Below are positions 34,692-43,418 of a stretch of DNA of 54,062 bases, piece by piece. The position numbers and the translations under genes are program-made. The DNA comes from an uncultured bacterium (GTDB taxonomy: Bacteria; Hydrogenedentota; Hydrogenedentia; Hydrogenedentales; Hydrogenedentaceae), in assembly GCA_937124615.1 (NCBI GenBank), contig CAKZKR010000093.1:1-54062 (forward strand). The letters are read 5' to 3'. Positions within the stretch are counted from its first letter, which is position 1. Every line of letters begins with the position of its first letter. The notes below the pieces were generated by a model. The model was not told the DNA's origin. It saw only the letters and a list, made by a program, of their open reading frames with translations, and did not search any database.

Positions 34692-36245
34692 ATGACAGAT
34701 ATCCTCTTAGTTTCTGCTCAACCGAATTTGGATATATTGGGACTAAAAGGATTGCACCTCTATTTCCGTGAGGAAGGTTTTGATTCTGTTCTTCTTTATT
34801 TTCCTGTATTTAAGAAGTATAAGGGTAAGCACCAGCACTTGAAACGATTCCTGGCAGAAGAAAAACCAAAGGTGGTCGGTATTAGTCTGACTGCTGAAGA
34901 TTTTCAAGTAGCAAATGATATAACAGAGATTGTCCGAGAAGTATTACCCGAAACCTATGTTGTCTGGGGAGGGATAGAGGCCACAACGGAACCGGAACGG
35001 TGTGCCCGCGTAGCCGATTTTGTCTGTATTGGTGAGGGAGAACTTGCGTTAAAAGAATTTGTTATATCTGTAAAAAATGGAGCCGGCCGTGATGTATTAA
35101 AACAAGTCAATAATTTTGCTTATCTTGATGAAGAGGAAGTTTTGCATACGAACCCGCTAAATCCCCTGATTACGGATCTGGATATGCTACCCCCTTTGCG
35201 TCAGATTCCTGAACGGAGTTATGTAGACACAGGAACTCGGATAGAACCTGTTCGGGTAGAACATCTCATGCGTTATAAACGGTATCGCGGACAGGTATAT
35301 AAGATTATGAGTTCTCGAGGTTGTCCATACGGTTGTGCTTATTGTTGCAATCGATTCCTCCGAAAATTATATGGAACCTGGCCTGTTCGACACCGCAGTG
35401 TTGAGCATGTTATTCGAGAATTGGAATTCACCATGAAGGAAGGTCCGCCTATCTATTATGTGGATATAATCGACGATTGTTTTTTCGCATCCGATATGGA
35501 GTATATAAAGGAGTTTTGTAAATCCTACAAAGAGCGTATTGGTTTACCTTTTATTGCTAAGACGACTGCTCGCGAAGTGTCACATGAACGCATGTCAATA
35601 TTGGTTGACGCAGGGATGACATGGATAAATATGGGTTTACAGAGTGGAAGTGACCGTACTTGCCTTGAAGTTTACAAACGACCTACAAAATCAGAAACAT
35701 TTTTAAAAGCGGCCAAGATAGTATCTGAGTATCCTGTTGGGATTTATTATGATATTATTTTGGATAATCCCTTTGAAACTTTAGAAGATAGACTAAATAC
35801 AGCCCTTACATTATCGAAAACGCCCCGTCCCTTTATGCCCTTATTTTTCTCTCTCCGTTTTTATCCGGGAACAGAATTAAGGAAGAGAGCCATAGATGAA
35901 GGAATATTAAAAGAGAATCCTGTGCTGTATGAAGATATCTTTTTATGGAGAACTACGGAGGAGAACCGGCTAATCCGTTCTGCTTGTTTTGTGCCACCAA
36001 AAATAATTGAGACTATAATAAGAAAAATAAAGGACAATCCGGGAAGTTTATTCTGGAGAGGTTTGGTTATTGGATTGGATATTATAACTAAAATATTCCT
36101 TATGCCAGTAACGGCAATACGGATGATTTATCGATCTCAACGACGATCTATCTGGGGTACAATAAAAACTTTCCCCATGTTTCTAAATGCAAATCATTTA
36201 CCCTCAATACAAAGTTTACGGAAATATCTCCCTTTTCAGAGGTGA
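34692..36245 (+). CDS. B12-binding-domain radical SAM protein
   Basis: A 517-residue protein with an N-terminal Rossmann-like cobalamin-binding-type domain (about 1-135: VVGISLTAEDFQVANDI, VVWGGIEATTEPE, DFVCIGEGE). A radical SAM core follows, with the iron-sulfur motif C211-x3-C215-x2-C218 in SRGCPYGCAYCCN. Later conserved features are YVDIIDDCFF and the SAM-binding MGLQSGSDRT segment. A C-terminal region with a hydrophobic stretch near residue 450 may be membrane-associated. Proteins of this class carry out methylations or other radical changes of lipids, cofactors and natural products. The substrate cannot be named. It is not clustered with an obvious pathway. AAGGAA precedes the ATG. Confidence 0.85.
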   Translation: MTDILLVSAQPNLDILGLKGLHLYFREEGFDSVLLYFPVFKKYKGKHQHLKRFLAEEKPKVVGISLTAEDFQVANDITEIVREVLPETYVVWGGIEATTEPERCARVADFVCIGEGELALKEFVISVKNGAGRDVLKQVNNFAYLDEEEVLHTNPLNPLITDLDMLPPLRQIPERSYVDTGTRIEPVRVEHLMRYKRYRGQVYKIMSSRGCPYGCAYCCNRFLRKLYGTWPVRHRSVEHVIRELEFTMKEGPPIYYVDIIDDCFFASDMEYIKEFCKSYKERIGLPFIAKTTAREVSHERMSILVDAGMTWINMGLQSGSDRTCLEVYKRPTKSETFLKAAKIVSEYPVGIYYDIILDNPFETLEDRLNTALTLSKTPRPFMPLFFSLRFYPGTELRKRAIDEGILKENPVLYEDIFLWRTTEENRLIRSACFVPPKIIETIIRKIKDNPGSLFWRGLVIGLDIITKIFLMPVTAIRMIYRSQRRSIWGTIKTFPMFLNANHLPSIQSLRKYLPFQR

Positions 36246-36322
36246 GAATAGGGATTATTCCAGTAAAATATTTATTAATGAATTATTATATATTTATGCA
36301 TAAAAAATTCCTTACAAATTCC

Positions 36323-36351
36323 TTGACTTTTAATATTTTTCTCTTTATATT
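36323..36351 (+). promoter_or_regulatory. Sigma-70-type promoter of the prepilin-like gene
   Basis: TTGACT (36323-36328) and TATATT (36346-36351) are separated by 17 bp and lie 35 bp before the ATG at 36387. One and one mismatches to consensus. Confidence 0.5.
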
Positions 36352-36386
36352 TAAAAGAAGTAAAATCTAAAAATAAGGAATAGAAT

Positions 36387-37376
36387 ATGTGCAAAAAAGG
36401 ATTTACATTAATTGAACTTTTAGTTGTAATTGCTATTATTGGGATTCTTGCGGCGATATTATTACCTGCATTAGCTCGGGCTCGGGAGGCGGCAAGAAGA
36501 TCAAGCTGCCAGAATAATTTAAAACAATGGGCCCTTGTCCTGAAAATGTATTCCAATGAAAGCAAGGGAGAACGATTTCCACCTATGCAAACTTATAACC
36601 CGGCTACATTAGCAAGGGCTATTGCAGTAGGTCCTCAGGTAGATTTGATTTATCCTGAGTATCTAACAGACCCTTATATTGCGATTTGTCCATCAGACCC
36701 AAATGCTTCCCAATCAAGAAGAAGGATAGAAAATGTTAATGGGAATATTGTGCAGGTAGGAGATGAAATTGATTGTAGTTATATATATCTTGGTTGGGTT
36801 TTTGATGATTTTAAACCTGCTATTCAATTGAGTCAATTTTTGTTAATTGGTTTGTTATTGACAATCAGTCCTTCTGGCTTTGATACTTCATTGCCCGGTC
36901 CAATTCAGTTTGGTGCTGCATTTGATGCTTTGTATAGTGCTTATCAGAATGAAGTAGTTGCTTATATAAGCAATACGAACTCAAAGGCCCTTCTTAAAGT
37001 TATGGATTCTGATGCAAACCTCGACTATTCAAGTTCTCCATGGCGTGGTTATGGTAATGGAGGAGGAAACATTGTATATCGACTGAGGGAAGGAATCGAA
37101 AGGTTTTTGATAACAGATATTAATAACCCTGCTAGCAGTAACAATGCTCAAAGTTCTGTCTGGATAATGCTGGATACAATTTCTACACCGCAATCAAAAG
37201 AACCTTTATTTAATCATATTCCCGGAGGTTGTAATGTTCTTTATATGGATGGGCATGTTGAGTTTATAAGATATGCCCCCGACTCAAATGCTTATGACCT
37301 TAATGTTCCCGGTGAGGCCCCTGTAACTTCTGCCACAGCAAATTTAGTTTCCGCACTTGCGGGGAATCTGGAGTAG
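36387..37376 (+). CDS. Prepilin-type N-terminal cleavage/methylation protein
   Basis: A 329-residue type II secretion/type IV pilin-like protein. The type III signal [23 protein letters not shown] is textbook, with predicted cleavage after G5 and the conserved glutamate at mature position 5. [32 protein letters not shown] follows, as in the large pseudopilin families of Planctomycetes and relatives. Near the C-terminus, [20 protein letters not shown] is the H-X9-DG-like signature. It would be processed by prepilin peptidase and assembled in a pseudopilus or surface fibre. No other secretion gene is adjacent, so this may be one of many paralogs in the genome. AAGGAA precedes the ATG. Confidence 0.88.
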   Translation: MCKKGFTLIELLVVIAIIGILAAILLPALARAREAARRSSCQNNLKQWALVLKMYSNESKGERFPPMQTYNPATLARAIAVGPQVDLIYPEYLTDPYIAICPSDPNASQSRRRIENVNGNIVQVGDEIDCSYIYLGWVFDDFKPAIQLSQFLLIGLLLTISPSGFDTSLPGPIQFGAAFDALYSAYQNEVVAYISNTNSKALLKVMDSDANLDYSSSPWRGYGNGGGNIVYRLREGIERFLITDINNPASSNNAQSSVWIMLDTISTPQSKEPLFNHIPGGCNVLYMDGHVEFIRYAPDSNAYDLNVPGEAPVTSATANLVSALAGNLE

Positions 37377-37405
37377 ACTGTAAAGAAGTAAAAAAATTTT
37401 TTTGG

Positions 37406-37434
37406 TTGCCTTTCAGGTCTCAAATCGTTATAAT
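37406..37434 (+). promoter_or_regulatory. Sigma-70 promoter of the SRP RNA gene
   Basis: TTGCCT and a perfect TATAAT are separated by 17 bp. The -10 box ends six bases before the first base of the SRP RNA closing helix, exactly where transcription should start. An A7/T7 tract at 37391-37403 just upstream could act as an UP element. Confidence 0.8.
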
Positions 37435-37439
37435 AATAG

Positions 37440-37720
37440 GTGCTCGCGCTAGGTGGGAACGAAGCGGCGTTCCTGAACTCGCAAATCCGCTTTAGCGAGG
37501 CTGAATTCCCTCCCGAGGGCAGTATACCCTTTAGCTGGCGCGGAGTAAGTGGTGTTGACGGCTTGGTCCTACTCAACAGGCAGGCGGTAAACCCGGTCAG
37601 GTCCGGAAGGAAGCAGCCGTAGCTGATTCTGTCTGTGTGCTGTAGGGTTGCCGGGCTCGAGCTAACTGCTCCGTGGCCGTTCTGGATATGTTGTTCGAAG
37701 GTGGGTGCGCGAGCACTTTT
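37440..37720 (+). ncRNA. ffs: Signal recognition particle RNA, long Alu-containing bacterial type
   Basis: About 280 nt of non-coding RNA with the diagnostic S-domain apex GGTCAGGTCCGGAAGGAAGC (from 37595), where Ffh binds around a GGAA tetraloop. It also has the Alu-domain marks of the long Bacillus-type RNA: GCTAGGTGGG near 37448, CTCGCAAATCCGCT near 37480, GTGGTGTTGACG near 37551, and GGGTTGCCGGGCTCGAGCTA near 37647. The ends pair as GTGCTCGCGC / GCGCGAGCAC, and TTTT follows at 37717, consistent with termination. The gene lies directly before dnaX, the same order as scr-dnaX in Bacillus subtilis. Confidence 0.95.
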
Positions 37721-37747
37721 ACATAAATGGCAGGGAATATTTGCTAT

Positions 37748-39595
37748 ATGCCAAAACCTAATGATACATATTATGTACTTGCCCGGAAATGGAGACCTCA
37801 ACAATTTGATGAAGTTGTTGGGCAGGAACATATAACCCGAACACTAAAAAATGCGGTATCGTCGGGACGGATACATCATGCTTTATTGTTTATTGGCTCT
37901 CGAGGAATTGGTAAAACAACAACGGCTCGTATTCTTGCAAAGGCATTGAATTGTCAAAGTTCAGACAGACCTATCCCGGAGCCGTGTGATAAATGTGATA
38001 ACTGTATCGAAATAGGTAGAGGAACGCATTTGGATGTTCAGGAGATTGATGGGGCTTCTAATAACAGTGTGGATAATATCCGTGAAATTCGTGAGGCTGT
38101 TCGTTTAGCACCTGCGCATGCACGGTATAAGGTGTATATTATTGACGAAGTTCACCAATTATCCACTGCGGCTTTTAATGCACTTTTGAAGACGCTGGAA
38201 GAACCTCCTCCTCATGCGATTTTCATTCTTGCCACAACAGAAGCCCATAAGATTCCGGCAACGATTATTTCTCGTTGTCAAAGGTATGACTTCCGAAGAG
38301 TGGCTGTGCCGGATATCGTTCATTTATTAGGACAGATTGTAAAAGCGGAGAAAAGAGTGGCTACAAAGGAAGCCTTATTTGCAATTGCCCGTTCTGCTGA
38401 TGGCGGTGTTCGTGATGCAGAGAGTATTCTTGACCAACTAATGACCTATTGTGAAGGAGAAATTACTTATAAAGATGTTCAGGATGTGTTGGGTCTTATT
38501 GAAACGGAAAAAATTGACCAGGTAGTTTATTCCTTACAGAATAAGGACATATTAAAAGTTCTATCGATCATTGACGAGGTTTCTACCTCCGGAAAAGATT
38601 TAAGTCAATTTGTTGAAGAGTTTATTCGACATATCCGAAATTTACTTATTCTAAAAACGACTCAACATGAAAGTCTATTTTTCCTTCCCGAGGAGGATAT
38701 GAAACGATTAAGAGAACAGTCGGAAAAATTCTCAATACTTCAATTGATGCGCTTTGTGGAGCAGTTGGCTGAATTAAATCAGAATTTTACTTCACAACTT
38801 TCACACCGAACGGCATTGGAGGCCTTTTTCATCAAGAATTGTAAAGTAGGGGTTGAACTGTCTATTGAGACTGTGTTGGATAAGTTATTACAGTTTGAAG
38901 AGTCTCTTCAACTTTCAAAAATAAATGCTTTGAAAGAGAGTCGTTCCCCTTACCCACAAAAAGAGGAATCTACAGAAAAAAAAACGATAGAAACACCCTC
39001 TTCTGATAAGAAGGAAATAATAGATACTAAAAAAGATTATCCTCAGCCCCAAAAGTCGGGAATAGCAAATCCTTTGTCGTCCAATAGTAGTATCTCAATA
39101 AAACGGGGGGAACTCTCTGTCGATTTGAAAGAAAGAGTATTTAACGAACTTGTAAATATAGAGGCCTCGTTAGCATTATCCTTAAAAAATATACAAATCG
39201 GTTATGAAGCAGAAACGGAAACGGTGAATATATATTTAGATCCCTCGGACAGTTCGACTTTCACTTCTTTTACAAAGAATGAAGTGAAGCAGTATATTCT
39301 TGAGATAATGAACAAACTTGGTTTTCTGAGTAAAAGGATAGTAATTATCCATCAAGAAATTAAACCCAAAAATAGTCCGGGTCAAACCTCCCGCAAGGGA
39401 TTTCTTAATGACCTTATCGATCCAGAACTTGCTCAAGAAATAAGGCAGAATCCAGAAGTAAAGGCTTTATTGGAGCAATTCAAAGGTAGGATTGTGAAGG
39501 TAGCTGTAATAGAAGGAATGAAGGAAGAAGTTCCCCCTATAGGCGAAAATGTTTTTGAAAGGGAAATGGATTATTACGAATCGGATATTGATTAA
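37748..39595 (+). CDS. dnaX: DNA polymerase III tau (and probably gamma) subunit
   Basis: A 615-residue clamp-loader ATPase that opens the sliding clamp and organises the replisome. From ATG 37748: TYYVLARKWRPQQFDEVVGQEH, Walker A GSRGIGKTT at 50-58, zinc cysteines 69, 80, 83 and 86, DEVH at 132-135 and the SRC motif near 180. AGGGA lies 11 bases before this ATG. An in-frame ATG at 37727 lacks a ribosome-binding site. After domain III, an A9 run (38976-38984) follows an SD-like AAGAGGA. A -1 slip would end at TGA 39004-39006, giving a gamma-size protein of about 419 residues, while normal reading gives tau. The C-terminal part is a tau-specific region with low-complexity linker. The SRP RNA lies immediately upstream. 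Confidence 0.95.
   Translation: MPKPNDTYYVLARKWRPQQFDEVVGQEHITRTLKNAVSSGRIHHALLFIGSRGIGKTTTARILAKALNCQSSDRPIPEPCDKCDNCIEIGRGTHLDVQEIDGASNNSVDNIREIREAVRLAPAHARYKVYIIDEVHQLSTAAFNALLKTLEEPPPHAIFILATTEAHKIPATIISRCQRYDFRRVAVPDIVHLLGQIVKAEKRVATKEALFAIARSADGGVRDAESILDQLMTYCEGEITYKDVQDVLGLIETEKIDQVVYSLQNKDILKVLSIIDEVSTSGKDLSQFVEEFIRHIRNLLILKTTQHESLFFLPEEDMKRLREQSEKFSILQLMRFVEQLAELNQNFTSQLSHRTALEAFFIKNCKVGVELSIETVLDKLLQFEESLQLSKINALKESRSPYPQKEESTEKKTIETPSSDKKEIIDTKKDYPQPQKSGIANPLSSNSSISIKRGELSVDLKERVFNELVNIEASLALSLKNIQIGYEAETETVNIYLDPSDSSTFTSFTKNEVKQYILEIMNKLGFLSKRIVIIHQEIKPKNSPGQTSRKGFLNDLIDPELAQEIRQNPEVKALLEQFKGRIVKVAVIEGMKEEVPPIGENVFEREMDYYESDID
38961..39006 (+). promoter_or_regulatory. Candidate slippage site in dnaX
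   Basis: An A9 homopolymer at 38976-38984 (codons 410-412 from ATG 37748) is preceded eight bases upstream by AAGAGGA and followed by a small stem CTTCT-GATA-AGAAG. In the -1 frame there are seven new codons and then TGA at 39004-39006. In the +1 frame a TAG follows after one codon. Either transcript slippage or ribosomal frameshifting would truncate DnaX to a gamma-like form. Confidence 0.6.
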
Positions 39596-39638
39596 CATAT
39601 AAGTTAAATATATTTGTATAAAATATAAGGAAGTAAAT

Positions 39639-40619
39639 ATGTTCACTTTTGAAACACGAATCACTAAAATGTTGGGTATTAAGTATCCTATCTTGATGGG
39701 AGGACTTCAATGGTTGGCTAAGGCTGAAATGGTTTCTGCTGTTTCTAATGCGGGAGGTATGGGTTTTATTACCGCAGTATCTTTTACTTCCGGGGATGAA
39801 TTACGGGCGGAGATAAAAAAGACTCGAGATATGACAGATAAACCATTTGGAGTCAATATTTCCATGCTTCCTGTAATTATGCCAAGTGATATGACTGAAG
39901 TTTATGTTGATGTGGTTTGTGAAGAGGGAATCCCTGTAGTTGAAACTGCTGGGAGGAATCCGGAGCCTTATTTGCCGAAACTTAAATCTGCGGGTGTCAA
40001 GGTCATACATAAGGTTCCTGCTGTGCGTTTTGCCCAAAAAGCGGAACGAGTCGGAGTCGATGCAGTTACTATTGTTGGTTTTGAATGTGGAGGACATCCC
40101 GGTATGGACGAAGTTCCGACACTAATTGTGTTACCGAAGACAGCAGAAAGCCTTTCTATCCCGGTGGTTGCAGCGGGTGGATTTTGCGATGGCAAAGGAC
40201 TTATCTCCGCTTTGTGTTTGGGGGCCGATGCAATCCTTATGGGTACAAGATTTATGGCGTCGAAGGAATGTCCTATGCATGAGAATTTCAAACGGTGGCT
40301 TGTACAGGCACAGGAAACAGATACTATTGTAGTGGAACGCTCTATTCGAAATCCCGCACGAATTATAAAAAATGAATCGGCGTTAACAGTAGCCAATATG
40401 GAAAAAGAAGGAGCAACCCTTGAAGAACTGTTACCGGTTATCTCTGGTAAAGTAGGAAGAGAAGCCTATCTCAGTGGAGATGTAAACCGGGGATGTATTG
40501 CTTGTGGACAGGTTGTTGGTAGGATTTATGAAATAAAAAGCATAGCGGAGATTATTAGCGATATAATGATGGAGGCGGGGCAAATTCTTGAAAAACTTAA
40601 TAAAATTGCAATCAAATAA
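39639..40619 (+). CDS. Nitronate monooxygenase / FabK-like flavin oxidoreductase
   Basis: A 326-residue FMN-dependent TIM-barrel protein. It has the opening TRITKMLGIKYPILMGGLQWLAKAEMVSAVSNAGGMGFI and the phosphate-binding loop VAAGGFCDGKGLISALCLGADAILMGTRFMAS. GFECGGHPGMDE near residue 150 contains the histidine position typical of the 2-nitropropane dioxygenase family. Members oxidise alkyl nitronates or act as FabK-type enoyl-ACP reductases, and sequence inspection alone cannot choose between these. A C-terminal CIACGQ motif is present. The gene follows dnaX by 43 bp with AAGGAAG before the ATG. Confidence 0.87.
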   Translation: MFTFETRITKMLGIKYPILMGGLQWLAKAEMVSAVSNAGGMGFITAVSFTSGDELRAEIKKTRDMTDKPFGVNISMLPVIMPSDMTEVYVDVVCEEGIPVVETAGRNPEPYLPKLKSAGVKVIHKVPAVRFAQKAERVGVDAVTIVGFECGGHPGMDEVPTLIVLPKTAESLSIPVVAAGGFCDGKGLISALCLGADAILMGTRFMASKECPMHENFKRWLVQAQETDTIVVERSIRNPARIIKNESALTVANMEKEGATLEELLPVISGKVGREAYLSGDVNRGCIACGQVVGRIYEIKSIAEIISDIMMEAGQILEKLNKIAIK

Positions 40620-40661
40620 ATCCATAATGAAATGCTATATAAACCTATTTACTGAAGTTTT

Positions 40662-42647
40662 ATGGAACCCTTACCGATAAATACCGAGCCTGTAAGCGAT
40701 ACCGTTTTGTCCGAACACAGGGGAAGAACAAGTTCGGGTTGGAAAGTCTATTCACGCCTTATTCGATATGCACTGGTTTATAAGACGCGTCTACTTTTAG
40801 CCATTATTCTTTCTCTTGTGATAGCCTTTTCTTTTGGAACAATGATTGTGAGTTTAGGTACTGCGGTAAAATTAACTCTATATGAACCAGCCCAATCACA
40901 GAACAAGACCATCTTTAATGCAGAAGAGGACCCTGCTATTCATTATGCAAACGAAATCAAAAAGTGGGATAGTAATTTCCATAAATGGTTTAATAAATCA
41001 TCTGTGGGTTGGGATGAAACTTTCCTTCAGTTTGTAGGTAAGATGAGAGCCCATAAACTCTTTGCCCTTTCTATAGCAATTATTATTGTGATTACGCTAA
41101 CTTTTATTAGTGGTTGTGCCCGTTTTTTTCAGGAGTATTTTGCAGGTTCTGTAGGTGCTTTTGTCTCTGTCGATTTATCGAAGAAGATGTATCAAAATAT
41201 TATGACTCAATCCCTGGGCTTTTTTGAATCGCACTCTTCAGGTGATGTAGTTGCTCGGTTTAGCAATGATATATTTATGGTTAACCGGGGTTTATCCAAC
41301 GCATTTATCAAAGTACTTCGAGAACCTTTCAAAGCATTGACATTCCTTGTTGTAGCCATCAGTGTTGACCCCTGGTTAACTCTTGTTGGAATATGTATCC
41401 TTCCCCCTCTGGGTTATGCTCTTATCCAGTTGGGTTTGTATGTCCGCAAGAGTGTTCGACGTTCGTTGATGAAAGTGGCCGACCTTGCCTCGCTTATTAA
41501 TGAAACAACACGGGGGATTCTCATTATCAAAGGTTTTCAAATGGAAGATTTTCTGAAACAACGATATGATATAGAAGCCTCTCGTTTACGAAGGTTTTTA
41601 AGGAAAATGGTTAAAGCCGATTCTGCTACAGAACCGATTACAGAGTTTATACTTGTTGTGGGTTTTTCAGGTTTTGTTTTATTTAGTGGTTATCGTGTTA
41701 TTACATATCGGCTTGATATGGGCGATTTATTGCAAGTTTATCTTGCTCTGGCTATGATTCTTGACCCTGTCCGTAAGTTATCCACTGTGAATAATATGAT
41801 ACAGACCAGTGTTGCTAGTGCGGAACGCGTTTTTGAATATCTTGACCTTCGTCCGGATATTCAGGACATACCCCAGGCGGTGCAATTACAACCTTTATCA
41901 AAAGAAATACGATTTGAGAATGTTTCCTTTTCTTATGATGGTAAAAAAGTTGTGCTTGATAATTTAAATTTTTCTATTCGTCGTGGGGAAAAAGTCGCCT
42001 TAGTCGGTCCCAGTGGTTCGGGGAAGACGACTATAGTCAAACTTATTCCAAGATTTTATGATATTAAGGATGGGACAATATATTTTGACGATATTGATAT
42101 TCGTAAGGCAACATTAGAAAGTCTGCGAGAAAAAATTGCAATTGTTACTCAGGATACCATTCTGTTTTCAGGGTCGGTTCGTGATAATTTAACAGGAGGG
42201 AATACAAATATAACGGACGAACAAATAGAGCAGGCTCTTGTTATGGCCCATGCGAAGGAATTTGTTTCTCAAATGCCCAGGGGCCTGGATAGCAATTTAG
42301 GTGAATTTGGGCAATTACTTTCCGGAGGACAGAGACAACGACTCGCATTAGCCCGGGCTATTCTCAAAGACCCAGAAGTATTGCTTCTTGATGAGGCGAC
42401 TTCTAATTTGGATTCGGAGAGTGAAAAATATATTCAGGAAGCATTAATTAACTTCCTGAAAGGTAGGACGAGTATTATTATTGCTCATCGTCTTTCCACA
42501 ATAATGAATGCAGACCGTATTCTGGTTTTGGACCATGGAAAACTCGTAGAACAGGGTTCTCATGATCAATTGTTAAAACAACAAGGCGTTTATTACCAAC
42601 TGTATCAACACCAATTTCGTAGTACTTATGAGTCGACAGAAAAGTAA
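40662..42647 (+). CDS. MsbA-like ABC exporter
   Basis: A 661-residue half-transporter with six predicted membrane helices (about 40-360) and a C-terminal ATPase. Walker A is GPSGSGKTT at 449-457, the signature is LSGGQRQRLALARA near 555, Walker B is VLLLDEATSNLDS, and the H-loop is IIIAHRLST. It would act as a homodimer pumping lipids, lipid-linked sugars or drugs outwards; the overall layout resembles MsbA. An insertion of about 60 hydrophilic residues between the first two helices (about 75-135) is longer than usual. The downstream lipoprotein gene overlaps its 3' end by 20 bp, so the two are translationally coupled. Confidence 0.87.
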   Translation: MEPLPINTEPVSDTVLSEHRGRTSSGWKVYSRLIRYALVYKTRLLLAIILSLVIAFSFGTMIVSLGTAVKLTLYEPAQSQNKTIFNAEEDPAIHYANEIKKWDSNFHKWFNKSSVGWDETFLQFVGKMRAHKLFALSIAIIIVITLTFISGCARFFQEYFAGSVGAFVSVDLSKKMYQNIMTQSLGFFESHSSGDVVARFSNDIFMVNRGLSNAFIKVLREPFKALTFLVVAISVDPWLTLVGICILPPLGYALIQLGLYVRKSVRRSLMKVADLASLINETTRGILIIKGFQMEDFLKQRYDIEASRLRRFLRKMVKADSATEPITEFILVVGFSGFVLFSGYRVITYRLDMGDLLQVYLALAMILDPVRKLSTVNNMIQTSVASAERVFEYLDLRPDIQDIPQAVQLQPLSKEIRFENVSFSYDGKKVVLDNLNFSIRRGEKVALVGPSGSGKTTIVKLIPRFYDIKDGTIYFDDIDIRKATLESLREKIAIVTQDTILFSGSVRDNLTGGNTNITDEQIEQALVMAHAKEFVSQMPRGLDSNLGEFGQLLSGGQRQRLALARAILKDPEVLLLDEATSNLDSESEKYIQEALINFLKGRTSIIIAHRLSTIMNADRILVLDHGKLVEQGSHDQLLKQQGVYYQLYQHQFRSTYESTEK

Positions 42648-43371
42648 ATATTTAGTTGTTTATATATTTTTAGTTTTATTTTTTTTGATAATTACCTCCT
42701 GCGGCAAGAAAAATACACAATCTTCTCTACCCCCATCGGAATCAGAAAAAATATCTAAGAGTGATGACCATCATCCTATCCCGGAAGAATCAAAACAGAC
42801 CCCAACCTCCGTAGTAACTCATCCCTATGTCGTTGGTAAAATTACGATTGTTGATAGTGCGGGCCAACCTCTGGAAAATATGGCCGGTATTGCAACAGGA
42901 AAACCGAATGCTTTTGATGAACCGCTTGCCCGTGGTAATTTAAGTGGACCTGATGGAGTAAGTACAATCAGTATCCCTAAGAATACATCTGTATTCATTC
43001 GTGCATGGGACCCTATACTTCGTTATTTTCCTAATAACTATTTCGAAATCCCACCGACGGATGCAGATTATCTCGAGGATATGCAAGTTCTGATGCTGGA
43101 AGCCAGTATTGTAGAACTTCAATTGTTCGACAAAGATGACCAGCCTGTCCAAAATGAAAATGTAGGGTTGATGATGTTTCATCCCAAATTAGGACCCTGG
43201 TGGCCCTGTGATGGACATACAGATGAGGAAGGTACTATCCAATTTAAACCTCTCCCCGCAGGAATGTATAACCTTCGAATTAAAACAGAAAGAGGAATGG
43301 TATTGGAAATAAAGGAAGTGAAAATTCCCCCTGCCTCTACGGTGAATCTCGGGAAAGTCAAACCCAGGTAG
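42628..43371 (+). CDS. Lipoprotein with carboxypeptidase-regulatory-like repeats
   Basis: A 247-residue lipoprotein: signal peptide with lipobox IITSC near residue 25, then a Ser/Pro/Glu-rich linker. Two beta-rich modules follow, VVGKITIVDSAGQPLENMAG... and EASIVELQLFDKDDQPVQNENVGL...., which resemble carboxypeptidase-regulatory/Ig-like folds (G-x-V-x-D-x-x-G-x-P-L patterns). Its start overlaps the ABC exporter gene by 20 bp. A role as partner on the outer leaflet or periplasmic side of that exporter is an inference from coupling. Function unknown. Confidence 0.75.
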   Translation: MSRQKSKYLVVYIFLVLFFLIITSCGKKNTQSSLPPSESEKISKSDDHHPIPEESKQTPTSVVTHPYVVGKITIVDSAGQPLENMAGIATGKPNAFDEPLARGNLSGPDGVSTISIPKNTSVFIRAWDPILRYFPNNYFEIPPTDADYLEDMQVLMLEASIVELQLFDKDDQPVQNENVGLMMFHPKLGPWWPCDGHTDEEGTIQFKPLPAGMYNLRIKTERGMVLEIKEVKIPPASTVNLGKVKPR

Positions 43372-43418
43372 TTTCCTTTATGGTCCTTTTCAATTCGATA
43401 AGAAAGTAATAGGATATG

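Noticed and set aside
37440-37835. Short frames within the SRP RNA region as proteins
   Set aside because: The segment is fully explained by a structured RNA with promoter and terminal helix.
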